A stretch of DNA of 37,838 bases from an uncultured Flavobacteriales bacterium (lineage in GTDB: Bacteria; Bacteroidota; Bacteroidia; Flavobacteriales_G; Salibacteraceae). The first letter of the stretch is position 1, and every line of letters begins with the position of its first letter. A program made the position numbers and the translations under genes. The stretch is from the NCBI GenBank assembly GCA_913057205.1, contig CAJXNO010000024.1:1-37838 (forward strand), written 5' to 3'. This document shows, piece after piece, positions 28,734-37,838 of the stretch. The notes beneath the pieces are model-generated. The model saw only the letters and a list, made by a program, of their open reading frames with translations. It was not told the DNA's origin and searched no databases.

Positions 28734-29879
28734 ATGAAATTTCAACTCTCGTTGCTGTTGGCAGCGATTTTTCTGATCACTGCGTGTGGAAACCAGGATT
28801 CAAGCAATGGCGCTGATGTTTCGCAGAGCGATGCGGAACAAACCCAAGGTCCGAACACCACGATCACCGGAAACTTTGCTGGTGCGGCAGGGAAACCAAT
28901 CTACTTGCAGTACCTCAAGCCAAATAGCATAGAAGCGATAGATACCGCTACGGCAGACGAAGACGGGGATTTCAGCTTTGAATTCCGTGTTGACCAGGTG
29001 GATTTCTACCGTGTAGCGATGGGCGAACAAAACATGTGCGTGCTCGTGCTGCAACCGGGAGAAGAGGTAGAGCTGACTGCGGATGCGTCACAGATCTATA
29101 AAAGCTATGAAGTGAAGGGGTCGCCAGAAAGTATGCGTCTGCTCCAACTCAACCAGATCCTAGCTGAACGCGATTCAATTGGAATGGAGCTGCAACAGGC
29201 GCAGATGAATCAAGATCGTGATCGGTTTACGGTAGCCATGGCTGCTTATCAGCAGGTGCTGGCTGAAGTGTCGGGGTCTATCAAGGCCTTCATTGATGAA
29301 GATCCTGGGCGTATGTCATCCCTTGCCGCCGTGCAGAACCTTGATCCTGCCCAAGATTTTCAGTACTTCGTGAAGGTGGTGGATGCGATGGAAGGCAAAG
29401 CAGAGGGAAATGCCTTCTATGACACCATGAAAGAACAAGTGCAGCGATCGCGTAAGCTAGCTGTTGGCTCTGAAGCTCCTGAGATTTCGCTTCCTCAACC
29501 CAACGGCGAAACGCTTAGTCTGTCTGACTTGAGGGGGCAGTATGTGCTGATTGACTTTTGGGCATCGTGGTGTGCACCGTGTAGAAAGGAGAATCCGAAT
29601 GTGGTTCGTGTGTATGAAAAGTACCACGATAAAGGTTTCGAGATATTGGGTGTTTCCTTGGATAAGAATCGTGGCGCTTGGCTAGCAGCCATCGAACAAG
29701 ATGGATTGAAGTGGCAACATGTGAGTGACCTCAAGTATTGGCAGTCAGCCGTGGTTGCTGAGTATCAAGTGCAAGGAATCCCATTGACCTACCTCATAGA
29801 CCCTGAAGGGAACATTGTTGCAAAGAACCTTCGTGGACCAAGTTTGGAAGAGAAGTTGGCCTCGATCTTTAATGAATAA
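28734..29879 (+). CDS. TlpA-like thioredoxin lipoprotein (DUF4369 plus thioredoxin domain)
   Basis: The product is probably a periplasmic or outer-membrane-anchored thiol-disulfide protein. The first 18 residues are a lipoprotein signal (MKFQLSLLLAAIFLITAC, lipid on Cys18); ATG 28722 would add four residues. Residues ~45-140 resemble the DUF4369 beta domain often joined to thioredoxins in Bacteroidota (GNFAGAAGKPIYLQYL). The thioredoxin-like domain starts at about 245 and carries the redox pair WCAPC at 279-283 and cis-proline in GIPLTYLIDPEG. It lies 18 nt after gatB and 2 nt before the M1 peptidase gene, so the last two are likely cotranscribed. Reductant and substrate are unknown. Confidence 0.9.
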   Translation: MKFQLSLLLAAIFLITACGNQDSSNGADVSQSDAEQTQGPNTTITGNFAGAAGKPIYLQYLKPNSIEAIDTATADEDGDFSFEFRVDQVDFYRVAMGEQNMCVLVLQPGEEVELTADASQIYKSYEVKGSPESMRLLQLNQILAERDSIGMELQQAQMNQDRDRFTVAMAAYQQVLAEVSGSIKAFIDEDPGRMSSLAAVQNLDPAQDFQYFVKVVDAMEGKAEGNAFYDTMKEQVQRSRKLAVGSEAPEISLPQPNGETLSLSDLRGQYVLIDFWASWCAPCRKENPNVVRVYEKYHDKGFEILGVSLDKNRGAWLAAIEQDGLKWQHVSDLKYWQSAVVAEYQVQGIPLTYLIDPEGNIVAKNLRGPSLEEKLASIFNE

Positions 29880-29881
29880 GC

Positions 29882-32800
29882 ATGCATAAGCATCTGACGC
29901 TTATTTCTATTCTCATTTGCGGTGCAGTATTCGCGCAGTCACCCAATGGCTCACTTCTCAGAGAAGGGTATTGGCAACAAGAGGTAGATTATAAAATTCA
30001 AGTCAGTTTAGATGATGAACAGCATGTGTTGCGTGGACATGAAGAACTGGTTTACACCAATAACAGTCCAGACACTCTTTCGTACCTGATCTTTCACCTC
30101 TGGCCAAATGCCTATGCGTCAAAGAAATCAGCATTGGCGAAGCAGCTACTGAGAAATGGAAATACCAAACTTGCGTTCGCTACTCCAGATGAAATGGGTG
30201 GCATTGATAGCTTGGCCTTTACTTTGGATGGCTTGCCTTGTGTCATGCGCTATGACTCCGAGCACATAGATATCTGTACCCTTGACCTTGAGAAACCGCT
30301 TTATCCGGGAGGTGAAGTAAAGGTTGCAACTCCGTTCAAGGTAAAGCTGCCTACGGGCAGAATCTCCCGATTAGGTCACCTCGGTCAGAGCTATCAAATC
30401 ACCCAATGGTATCCTAAACCAGCCGTTTATGACCATAAGGGATGGCATGGCATGCCTTATTTAAACCAAGGTGAGTTCTATTCAGAATTTGGTTCGTTTG
30501 ATGTTTCCATTACACTTCCTGCCAACTATACCGTGGGAGCTACAGGGGATCTACAAAATGAAGAGGAGAAACTTCGACTCGACAGTTTGGTTCGTAGAAC
30601 ACAACGCTATAAGGACAACAATACAGACATCATGATCCTCGGGAAGGATGAGGACGGAGAAAACCCCAATGCCTTTCCAGAGAGCTCTTCAAAGTTGAAA
30701 ACACTCCGATATAGGCAGGATAGGGTACATGATTTTGCCTGGTTTGCAGACAAGCGCTTTCTTGTAGATGGGGAGAAAATGGCCCTTCCAGGACGAACAG
30801 ATTCCATACAGCTTTGGGCGATGTACGCCCCGAGGAACGCGGATGAATGGAGACGGACTACTGAATACCTGAGAGATGCGGTTTACTATTACTCCAAGTG
30901 GAATGGAGCGTATCCCTATGATCAGGTAACAGCCGTAGATGGCACCATCAGCGCAGGGGGTGGAATGGAGTACCCAAACGTGACGGTTATTGGCGACGCT
31001 CAATCGGCTTTCCTCTTGGAGATCGTGATCATGCACGAAGTTGGTCACAACTGGTTTTACGGCATTCTAGGCTCCAACGAACGGGATCACCCTTGGCTTG
31101 ATGAAGGAATCAATAGCTACAATGAGCTGCGCTACCTTAAAACGAAGTACCCCGAAGCTTACATGCTCGCGGGACAAAGCGACTCACCTTTGCTTGAGCG
31201 ACTCGGTTTAAAACCTTATGGTCCTGGAGGAACCCAGTATTTGACCTACTTGCTTTCGGCCCGTGCGAATCAAGATCAGTCTCACCAAATAGCTTCAGCA
31301 GAATACTCGAGCCTGAATTACGGTGCAATTGTCTATTCGAAGTCAGCCGTAATCTTCGATTACCTCCGTTCGTACCTCGGCGATGAAGAGATGGATCGCA
31401 TCATGCAGGCGTACTATGAAACCTATAAGTTCAAGCATCCTTATCCTGAAGATTTTAGGAGACTTGTGGAAGCAATGTCGGAGAAAGACCTGGAGTGGTT
31501 CTTCGATGGTTTGCTCGGTACAACAGAAAAGCTCGACATTAAACTTGCTGGCGTTGAAAAGAGCAAAGAAGGCGCCCAAGCATCGGTCAAACTCAAGAAC
31601 AAGGGTGGTATTGACGGTCCAGTTGCGCTTTCTTGGTTCGGAGAAGATGGCAAAGCCACTGGTGAGCAATGGATTGAGGGATTTGCTCGAGACACAAGTA
31701 TTCAGCTTCAAGGTGAAGTAACTCGTATAGAAATCGATCCAGCGTGGGAGATACCAGAGATCAATAGGAAGAACAATTACTGGCAATCAGGACAGCTACT
31801 TAATCGGTATGAACCGCTGGAAGCGCGAATGATTCCAAGTTTAGAGAACCCAAGAAAGACCCAATTCTTCTACCTTCCTATTTTTGGTGCGAACTATCCG
31901 TCGGGAATCATGCCTGGCTTTGCTTTGTATAACTCCATCATCCCGGTAAAGCGTTTAAATTACGTGATTGCACCGATGTTCTCAACGAAGGCATTAACAA
32001 TTACAGGTACAGGTGAGCTATATTACATGTTCACCCCGGTTGCTTCGTCCTTCGAAACCATTGATGTTGGCTTGAGAGGAAAGCGCTTTGTATCTGATTT
32101 CCGTTTCAGTGTGCCCTCCATCGCTTTTAATCGAATTCAACCCTATGTGAGGTTTGATTTTCGACCTCCATCACCAAGTGGCTACTTTGACCATGAGATG
32201 GAGTTCAGTGCGGTGCTCACCTCACTTGATACGCTCGGCACTGCAGACCAAAACATGCGCTTAGAACAATTCTACCGTTTGAATTATAGCGCTCAGTACG
32301 ATCATCCCATCTATAACACACGTTTGGATTGGAGCAATGAGATGCATGAGCAGTTCCTGCGCACATCTATCACATTGGGTCAGACGATTGATATCTCTGA
32401 GAAAGTGATCGTTCGGAACCGGTTGTTTGCAGGATATTTCATCACCAATGCGACCAATGATGCACGTTTTAATTGGCGTATGGACGGACAACGAGGAAGC
32501 ACAGATTACGCCTATGACCACACATTGATCGATCGTTCAATGACAGATGATGTGTTATCTCGACAGATGACAATGACCCACGGAGCCTTTAAGTTGCCTA
32601 CTGCTGTTGGTCAATCTGCAACGGGTATCATGGCCCTCAACGTGGAGGTTCAGCCCAGAAAGCTTCCTTTGGGAGTTTTTGCCGATGCTGGAACCAATCT
32701 TTCAGGTGCCCAGCTCTTTGACGCTGGACTGTTCTTGAACATTGGAAGAGGTCTTTTCACACTCTATGCACCCTTGGTCTGGAGCAACAACATAGAACAG

Positions 32801-32902
32801 GAGCGTTTAACCAATGGACGAGCGCTGTTGGATTACATCCGGTTCCAAATAAGCTTTGACAAGTTGAATCCGATGGATATCCGTAGAAGTCTACAGATTT
32901 GA
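29882..32902 (+). CDS. M1 family zinc metallopeptidase with long C-terminal half
   Basis: M1 enzymes remove N-terminal amino acids from peptides. The 1006-residue product has a signal peptide (about 19 residues, ending VFAQ), an N-terminal beta domain, the exopeptidase motif GGMEYP near residue 360, and the zinc site HEVGH at 385-389 with the third ligand Glu408 exactly 18 residues later (WLDEGIN). Residues ~560-650 are a small beta domain (KLAGVEKSKEGAQASV). Beyond about 650 lies a long stretch rich in aromatic alternating strands that is not part of a normal M1 enzyme and looks like an outer-membrane beta-barrel, though that is inferred from composition only. The last base overlaps the lpxH start (TGATG). 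Confidence 0.9.
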   Translation: MHKHLTLISILICGAVFAQSPNGSLLREGYWQQEVDYKIQVSLDDEQHVLRGHEELVYTNNSPDTLSYLIFHLWPNAYASKKSALAKQLLRNGNTKLAFATPDEMGGIDSLAFTLDGLPCVMRYDSEHIDICTLDLEKPLYPGGEVKVATPFKVKLPTGRISRLGHLGQSYQITQWYPKPAVYDHKGWHGMPYLNQGEFYSEFGSFDVSITLPANYTVGATGDLQNEEEKLRLDSLVRRTQRYKDNNTDIMILGKDEDGENPNAFPESSSKLKTLRYRQDRVHDFAWFADKRFLVDGEKMALPGRTDSIQLWAMYAPRNADEWRRTTEYLRDAVYYYSKWNGAYPYDQVTAVDGTISAGGGMEYPNVTVIGDAQSAFLLEIVIMHEVGHNWFYGILGSNERDHPWLDEGINSYNELRYLKTKYPEAYMLAGQSDSPLLERLGLKPYGPGGTQYLTYLLSARANQDQSHQIASAEYSSLNYGAIVYSKSAVIFDYLRSYLGDEEMDRIMQAYYETYKFKHPYPEDFRRLVEAMSEKDLEWFFDGLLGTTEKLDIKLAGVEKSKEGAQASVKLKNKGGIDGPVALSWFGEDGKATGEQWIEGFARDTSIQLQGEVTRIEIDPAWEIPEINRKNNYWQSGQLLNRYEPLEARMIPSLENPRKTQFFYLPIFGANYPSGIMPGFALYNSIIPVKRLNYVIAPMFSTKALTITGTGELYYMFTPVASSFETIDVGLRGKRFVSDFRFSVPSIAFNRIQPYVRFDFRPPSPSGYFDHEMEFSAVLTSLDTLGTADQNMRLEQFYRLNYSAQYDHPIYNTRLDWSNEMHEQFLRTSITLGQTIDISEKVIVRNRLFAGYFITNATNDARFNWRMDGQRGSTDYAYDHTLIDRSMTDDVLSRQMTMTHGAFKLPTAVGQSATGIMALNVEVQPRKLPLGVFADAGTNLSGAQLFDAGLFLNIGRGLFTLYAPLVWSNNIEQERLTNGRALLDYIRFQISFDKLNPMDIRRSLQI

Positions 32903-33657
32903 TGGAGATTGGCCAGAACATATATTTTGCGTCAGACTTTCATCTTGGGGCTTATGTGGATGATGATCAGCCTTTGGTGCGTGAGAAGAAAATCGTTGCT
33001 TGGCTGGATAGCATCATGGATGATTGCGCTGAGCTCTACCTCTTAGGTGATGTCTTCGACTTTTGGTTCGAGTACCGTCACGTGGTTCCCAAAGGCTATG
33101 TTCGATTGCTGGGGAAGCTTGCTGATTTTGCAGACCGAGGCATCCCCATTCACATTTTCACGGGTAACCACGACGTTTGGATGTTTGGCTACTTCACTGA
33201 ACAATTCAATGCACAGATCCATCGTTCACCGGTGTTAAGAGAATGGTCTGGCAAGCGGTTTCTGATTGGACACGGTGATGGTTTGGGACCAGGAGATCAT
33301 GGGTACAAGTTCATCAAACGTGTATTCACCAATCGTTTGGCGCAGCGGCTTTTTGCAGCCATGCATCCAAGTTTCGGCGTTCGTTTGGCGCGCTTTTTTT
33401 CACGTACCAGTCGAAAAGCAACAGGGGATAAGGACCAGACCTTTCTTGGCGATAAGGAGTACCTGATTCAATACTGTAAGACCTACTTGCAAATGGAACA
33501 CATCGACTACTTCATCTTCGGTCACCGACATTTACGCATTGATGAGCAGGTAGGAGAGCGTAGTCGTTACATCAATCTCGGCGAATGGTTCAGCGGAACG
33601 CCTTACGCTGTATTCAATGGAGAACAACTCGAGTTGCTCGATTACCAACCCACTTGA
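32902..33657 (+). CDS. lpxH: UDP-2,3-diacylglucosamine diphosphatase (lipid A)
   Basis: LpxH splits UDP-2,3-diacylglucosamine to lipid X and UMP. The 251-residue product is a calcineurin-like metallophosphoesterase with all the metal motifs: Asp12/His14 in SDFHLG, Asp50 in GDVFDFWFEYRH, Asn89-His90 in GNHDVW, His124 in GHGDGLGPGDHG and GHRH with His208/His210. The broader LpxH/YbbF-like family in Bacteroidota has this form. I start it at ATG 32902, whose first base is the last base of the M1 stop. It converges with GAPDH, 15 nt apart, and I see no terminator between them. Confidence 0.9.
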   Translation: MEIGQNIYFASDFHLGAYVDDDQPLVREKKIVAWLDSIMDDCAELYLLGDVFDFWFEYRHVVPKGYVRLLGKLADFADRGIPIHIFTGNHDVWMFGYFTEQFNAQIHRSPVLREWSGKRFLIGHGDGLGPGDHGYKFIKRVFTNRLAQRLFAAMHPSFGVRLARFFSRTSRKATGDKDQTFLGDKEYLIQYCKTYLQMEHIDYFIFGHRHLRIDEQVGERSRYINLGEWFSGTPYAVFNGEQLELLDYQPT

Positions 33658-33672
33658 TCAATAAAGTGCTGA

Positions 33673-34665
33673 TTATCCTACCCGTTGAATGAGTTCAGCT
33701 AAGCGGTTAGAGTATCCCCACTCATTGTCATACCATCCAACCACCTTCACCATCCTGCCCAATACCGATGTCAATTGCGCATCGAATACGCAGGAATATG
33801 GGTTTCCGATGATGTCTCTAGATACAATGGGGTCTTCGGTATATTCCAAGATGCCTTTTAGAGGGCCTTCAGCCGCAGCCTTGAAAGCAGCATTGATCTC
33901 TTCTACGCTTGTGTCTGACTTCACCATGCAACTGAAGTCGGTTAGCGAACCGTTCGGAACAGGAACGCGGATACCTGCACCGCCCATATGTCCTTCTAAC
34001 TCAGGAAAGATCTTGGTAATGGCTTTAGCAGCTCCAGTAGTTGTTGGTACGATGCTTTGTGCTGCAGCACGTCCACGCCGCCAGTCTTGATGCGGCGCAT
34101 CATGCAAACGTTGGTCTGATGTGTAGGAATGCACAGTGGAAATGTAGGCTTCTTCAATGCCCCAGTTATCCTGCAAAACCTTGACCAAGGGTGCTGCACT
34201 GTTTGTCGTACAAGAAGCATTTGAAAGGATCAGGTCATCTTGTTCGATCAAATGATCGTTGATCCCAAGCACAACTGACTTTATTTCCTTGTCTTGCGCT
34301 GGAGCGGATATGATGACCTTTTTTGCTCCGGCATCTAGGTGTTGAGCGGCCAGTTCTTTTGTTCTGAATTTTCCAGTAGCCTCTATGACCACATCGATAC
34401 CCAGCCTCTTCCAAGGTGCATCTACTGGTGAGTTGTGGTTTGTGACCAAGACTTCTTTGCCGTTAATAATGATCAGGTCATCCACTGCTTTTACTTCTGA
34501 CGGGAAGCGTCCGTGTATGCTATCGTACTTGAGCAAGTGAGCCAAGTTCGACGCGTCTGCCAGGTCGTTGATCGCTATCAGTTCAATCTCATCAAAGGAC
34601 TGAATGACGCGTGTAAGGCTTCGACCTATCCTTCCAAAACCATTGATTGCTATTCGTATGGCCAT
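33673..34665 (-). CDS. gap: Glyceraldehyde-3-phosphate dehydrogenase, type I
   Basis: GAPDH oxidises glyceraldehyde 3-phosphate to 1,3-bisphosphoglycerate with NAD(P). The 330-residue product has the nucleotide-binding INGFGRIGRSL at the N-terminus, the catalytic Cys152 in NASCTTNSAA, the following histidine segment TVHSYTSDQRLHDAPH, and GWYDNEWGYSNRL near the C-terminus. I start at ATG 34665 (MAIRIAING), the usual family start; a TTG at 34683 would add six residues. It follows a terminator at 34695-34726 and so is probably transcribed on its own. Many Bacteroidota have more than one GAPDH; whether this is the glycolytic one cannot be told here. Confidence 0.96.
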   Translation of the reverse strand: MAIRIAINGFGRIGRSLTRVIQSFDEIELIAINDLADASNLAHLLKYDSIHGRFPSEVKAVDDLIIINGKEVLVTNHNSPVDAPWKRLGIDVVIEATGKFRTKELAAQHLDAGAKKVIISAPAQDKEIKSVVLGINDHLIEQDDLILSNASCTTNSAAPLVKVLQDNWGIEEAYISTVHSYTSDQRLHDAPHQDWRRGRAAAQSIVPTTTGAAKAITKIFPELEGHMGGAGIRVPVPNGSLTDFSCMVKSDTSVEEINAAFKAAAEGPLKGILEYTEDPIVSRDIIGNPYSCVFDAQLTSVLGRMVKVVGWYDNEWGYSNRLAELIQRVG

Positions 34666-34694
34666 ATCCCGCTTTTTTGGCAAATATCTAAAAG

Positions 34695-34726
34695 AAAAAA
34701 GGCCACCGATGAGGGTAGCCTTTTTT
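34695..34726 (-). terminator. Hairpin terminator between the T9SS gene and GAPDH
   Basis: GGCCACC (34701-34707) and GGTAGCC (34714-34720) form a stem with one internal mismatch and a 6-nt loop, flanked by six A before and six T after. The T-run is present on both strands, but only the minus strand has a gene ending nearby (stop at 34748), so this is its terminator and it isolates GAPDH from it. Confidence 0.85.
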
Positions 34727-34747
34727 GATACTTTGATGTGAAACGGC

Positions 34748-37700
34748 TTAACGCATTACCATGAACTTGGTTGTTTCGCGCATGCCTTCGGCTTCAATCA
34801 CAGCGAAGTAAGCGCCTATGCGCATGCCATTGCTGTAGAAGCTAAAGTTGTTCTGTCCGTTCACGATACGCTTTTGGAAGCTACGTACTGAGCGACCGTT
34901 CATGTCATAAATGGTAACAGTTGCGATGCCATTGAATGAGGCGTCAAAACGGATGTTTGCTTCCCCTTGCACCGGATTCGGGAACAAGCTGAAATCAGCG
35001 ATTGCCTTTTCAGAAGCAGGAACATCACCAAATTCAGGAACGCTTACCAATTCTTCAGAGTTGGATTGCCAAAAACCTAGTCCGTGGGTACCAACATAGG
35101 TTACACCGCTATTCGATGCTTTATCAAACGGCAACCATTGCTGGCGAATGTCGTAAGTCGGTACGTAGGTAAGCTCTTCATTTTGATCACTCCATTCTAC
35201 AGAGCTGGCGGTGATGTCTGAAGTAGCCCAAAGACCAAACTCTGTACCGATCAACACCATGTTCGGATCGTTCACGTTGAATTCAGCGTCGTAAACAGGC
35301 ATTGGCGCCAAGTTACCATGAACGTTGGTGAGCGATGGATTGCTCAGTGCATTCTCAACGTATGCTACACGGTTCGTATTACCGTAGCCACCACCGGTCA
35401 CTACCAATCGGTTGTTGTCGTTGCGATCGATCGCAATCCCTGTTACCGGTCCTTGCCATCCAGCAAGTCCTTGCATTACGTTCACAGATGAGATGCTATT
35501 TGCATCTTCCTCAGTGTATACATCGTTCAAGCCAGACAAGCGGTAAACAGAACCGTTGGTGCTTCCAACAAAGGCAACGTCACCATCATTGCTAACCTCC
35601 ATACAGGTTACTGTACCACCTACACCGGGCAAGCCAATACCTGCAGGTACGGTGCGCTGCGCATTCAGCACGTTTCTATACATACGGATGTTTCCTCCAG
35701 CAAGTGCATCGCCAGTAGAAAGCAAGAAGGACTGAACAGGATCTTGAATCTTAACCACGTCACCGGGTCCTAAGTCGCTTTCCAAACGGTGCTCAAAGGT
35801 GTAGCTGCCTTGCAATGAACGCAAGTTTTCACTTTCAATGATCAATACATCATTAGCAGCGTACTCTACATCAAAGAACACGGTAATGTTCGCATTTTCT
35901 GCTGGGGCTTCATCAAAGGTTACGTTCACGCTGATGCTGTTATCCTCATTGAATACCACGTTTCCTTCTCCGTCACCAATAAGCGATTCTCCATCACTTG
36001 GGTCAACGGTTAGTACTTGTGTACCGCTTTGAATAACTACACTCGACTCAATGATGGACGCCGCAGGCTGTACAGGCGCTACTGTTTCGTTGTAGGTTCG
36101 GATAATTCCATTACCGGTTGCAACTGCAATATCGGTAGTGGTTACTTCAAAGATGATCGAGTCTTGACTCGTTGGGTCATCGATGCTTTCCCAAAGCTTA
36201 ACTACGGTAAGGAATGGTCCACCAGAGTTCATTGCACTCACCAATGCGAATGGAGGTTGTACCGTAGTACCACCTGACACATCCACTCGGAACACCATTC
36301 CGTTCTGAGATGATGTGAACACGATCGGCATGTTCTGAGAAGCATCACAATCGATACCATCGTTTCCAGTTACTTGGTAACCAACCAATGGATCGTTCTC
36401 ATTTTCACCTAGAACAACCAGCGTACCGTTATCCTGAGTCCCTCCGATGATACCACCACCACCATTGAAGTGTGTGATGCCATAGAATTGGGTAGTGATG
36501 TAATTCTTATTCATACCTTGCCAAGTTTCACCGTTATTCTTGGTCATGGAGATACCTCCGTCTGTAGTTACGTACATCGTACGCTTATCATTCGGGCTGT
36601 AATAGAAATAATGCTTGTCTGCGTGTACGTAGAAAGGAAGTACATCTGAGGAGGGAGGTCCTCCACCTTCGCTCGCCACTCGGGTCAAACTTCCATCGTA
36701 CCGCCAGATCTCAACTCCACCGATGAAGATGGTTTCAGGATCGCGAGGATCAACAACCAAGGCTACGTCATAAACACCCTGGCAACGGTTTTCGTTACCC
36801 ATTGGCTCAAAGTCATCGTGGGATTGAAGCAAAAGCGACCAAGAATCGCCGCCATCAATCGACTTGTAAATACCTCCTAAACAAGCCAGTGGATTCGTGT
36901 TGAAAAGCACATACATAACGTCTGGGTCGCTTTCAGAAACAGCAACACATGTGCGAACACCAGCGCTAAGTAGACCGCGATCATTGATCAAGGTAAAGGA
37001 CTCATCCGCACCACCATTCTCGGAAAGGTAAACACGTCCACCTGCAAATGAAACCAAGACCTTTTGAGGGCTTTCATTGGTGATGGCAATATCAGCGCAA
37101 GCATCGTTAGCGAAATTGATGCTGTTGTTCTCATCGATGTAAACAGGGTTGATCCAGGTTTCGCCATCGTCTTGAGAAACCAATAATCCACGGTGTGTAG
37201 CAGCGAAAATATGTCCTTGCGCATTGGTTCGAATACGGTTGACAGCGATCCATGGGTTATTGGCATTTCCAGCAACACTGAAGCGGTTGTCTGGAGTAGT
37301 ACTCGTCATGTGTTGGAAAGTCTCTCCTTCGTCATCAGAGTAATAGATTCCAAAGCCAGGCCAACGAATCGCCACTGAGTTAGCAAAGGCGTCAAAGCTG
37401 GAACCCGTGCCTACATAAATACGTCCCGTGTTGGTATCTTGGTGAATGCACGAAATAATAGCCGATGAGGAATCTTGATTCTTGAACTGATCGTGTGGCT
37501 GCCAGGTAGCACCTGCGTTGTAACTGATCCAAAGACCTCCAGAAACACCACCTGTGATCAATGTGTCAGGCTTGCCATAAAGCTCAATGATCGCTCTTGT
37601 ACGACCACCAACATTGTCCGGACCACGTTGCATGAATTCCAGATCTAGATCATCGTTTCGAGTTGCTCGATTGGTGATCATGCTCTTAGCTTCCAATGCA

Positions 37701-37837
37701 GCAGCTGGGTTGTATTCCCCTGTGCGTAGATCGATCCGAGCCCATTCCATTGCGTAAGGTTCAGATTGCTCAAACGATCGCTCCTTGTACTGCTTTTCCT
37801 GCTTGAGGTAGAGGCCAGAAGTGATCGCTAGCGCAAC
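34748..37837 (-). CDS. Large T9SS-secreted Asp-box (sortilin-like) beta-propeller protein, 5' end outside window
   Basis: About 1029 residues are visible and the frame is open to the window edge; the Met at 37750 is internal. The start of the visible part (VALAITSGLY) looks like the end of a signal peptide. Many Asp-box motifs follow (SYNAGATW, SDDEGETF, SQDDGETW, SIDGGDSW, TKNNGETW, in the first 480 residues), as in sortilin/VPS10 and BNR beta-propellers, with GGTQDNG between. A middle region (about 560-700 from the internal Met) has a beta-sandwich composition; the C-terminal 90 residues are a T9SS type A sorting domain (FPNPVQGEANIRF, MNGRSVRSF, GAYFAVIE, KFMVMR). It is likely exported by SecY and anchored or released by T9SS; its ligand is unknown. 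Confidence 0.9.
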   Translation of the reverse strand, partial: VALAITSGLYLKQEKQYKERSFEQSEPYAMEWARIDLRTGEYNPAAALEAKSMITNRATRNDDLDLEFMQRGPDNVGGRTRAIIELYGKPDTLITGGVSGGLWISYNAGATWQPHDQFKNQDSSSAIISCIHQDTNTGRIYVGTGSSFDAFANSVAIRWPGFGIYYSDDEGETFQHMTSTTPDNRFSVAGNANNPWIAVNRIRTNAQGHIFAATHRGLLVSQDDGETWINPVYIDENNSINFANDACADIAITNESPQKVLVSFAGGRVYLSENGGADESFTLINDRGLLSAGVRTCVAVSESDPDVMYVLFNTNPLACLGGIYKSIDGGDSWSLLLQSHDDFEPMGNENRCQGVYDVALVVDPRDPETIFIGGVEIWRYDGSLTRVASEGGGPPSSDVLPFYVHADKHYFYYSPNDKRTMYVTTDGGISMTKNNGETWQGMNKNYITTQFYGITHFNGGGGIIGGTQDNGTLVVLGENENDPLVGYQVTGNDGIDCDASQNMPIVFTSSQNGMVFRVDVSGGTTVQPPFALVSAMNSGGPFLTVVKLWESIDDPTSQDSIIFEVTTTDIAVATGNGIIRTYNETVAPVQPAASIIESSVVIQSGTQVLTVDPSDGESLIGDGEGNVVFNEDNSISVNVTFDEAPAENANITVFFDVEYAANDVLIIESENLRSLQGSYTFEHRLESDLGPGDVVKIQDPVQSFLLSTGDALAGGNIRMYRNVLNAQRTVPAGIGLPGVGGTVTCMEVSNDGDVAFVGSTNGSVYRLSGLNDVYTEEDANSISSVNVMQGLAGWQGPVTGIAIDRNDNNRLVVTGGGYGNTNRVAYVENALSNPSLTNVHGNLAPMPVYDAEFNVNDPNMVLIGTEFGLWATSDITASSVEWSDQNEELTYVPTYDIRQQWLPFDKASNSGVTYVGTHGLGFWQSNSEELVSVPEFGDVPASEKAIADFSLFPNPVQGEANIRFDASFNGIATVTIYDMNGRSVRSFQKRIVNGQNNFSFYSNGMRIGAYFAVIEAEGMRETTKFMVMR

Positions 37838-37838
37838 A

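Noticed and set aside
34666-34683. TTG start for GAPDH, adding six residues
   Set aside because: The ATG at 34665 gives the usual MAIRIAING family start; the extra residues have no family match.

Overview
The window is a 37.8 kb piece of a Bacteroidota chromosome, most likely from Flavobacteriales (Cryomorphaceae/Schleiferiaceae-like). Four things point there: two genes end in type IX secretion (T9SS) C-terminal sorting domains; promoters have the TAnnTTTG -7 element of this phylum; most genes lack a Shine-Dalgarno sequence; and the gene order rplQ-carA-eno-gltA is typical of flavobacteria. Two lipid A genes (lpxK, lpxH) show a Gram-negative outer membrane. The genus cannot be named from this sequence alone.

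Region 1 (2-16444, all +) is one fused str/S10/spc/alpha cluster: fusA (5' end missing), rpsJ, rplC, rplD, rplW, rplB, rpsS, rplV, rpsC, rplP, rpmC, rpsQ, rplN, rplX, rplE, rpsN, rpsH, rplF, rplR, rpsE, rpmD, rplO, secY, map, infA, rpmJ, rpsM, rpsK, rpsD, rpoA, rplQ. Gaps are 0-27 nt except one of 101 nt between rpsD and rpoA, which holds a nested inverted repeat. The only intrinsic terminator follows rplQ. Together these genes make ribosomal proteins, EF-G, IF-1, the SecY channel, methionine aminopeptidase and the RNA polymerase alpha subunit.

Region 2 (16532-20328, +) holds carA, eno and gltA (pyrimidine/arginine precursor synthesis, glycolysis, TCA cycle). gltA has its own recognisable Bacteroidota promoter.

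Region 3 (20401-23331, +) is a decayed gene for a large secreted T9SS cargo protein with two frameshifts and two in-frame stops. A long palindrome precedes it and a terminator belonging to the opposite strand follows it.

Region 4 (23397-25301, -) has a coiled-coil protein with a cysteine-less zinc ribbon and a Nif3-like protein. Divergent from them (25367-33657, +) run lpxK, a purine nucleoside phosphorylase, gatB, a TlpA-like thioredoxin lipoprotein, a 1006-residue M1 metallopeptidase with a long C-terminal half of possible beta-barrel type, and lpxH.

Region 5 (33673-37838, -) has GAPDH and a 5'-truncated, very large T9SS-secreted Asp-box (sortilin-like) beta-propeller protein that runs off the window end. 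No tRNA, rRNA, CRISPR array, insertion sequence or prophage was seen. I found no clearly new multigene system; the best leads are the rpsD-rpoA leader element, possible leaderless promoters, the long acidic L17 tail, the cysteine-less zinc ribbon, the M1 peptidase C-terminal half and the recent T9SS pseudogene.
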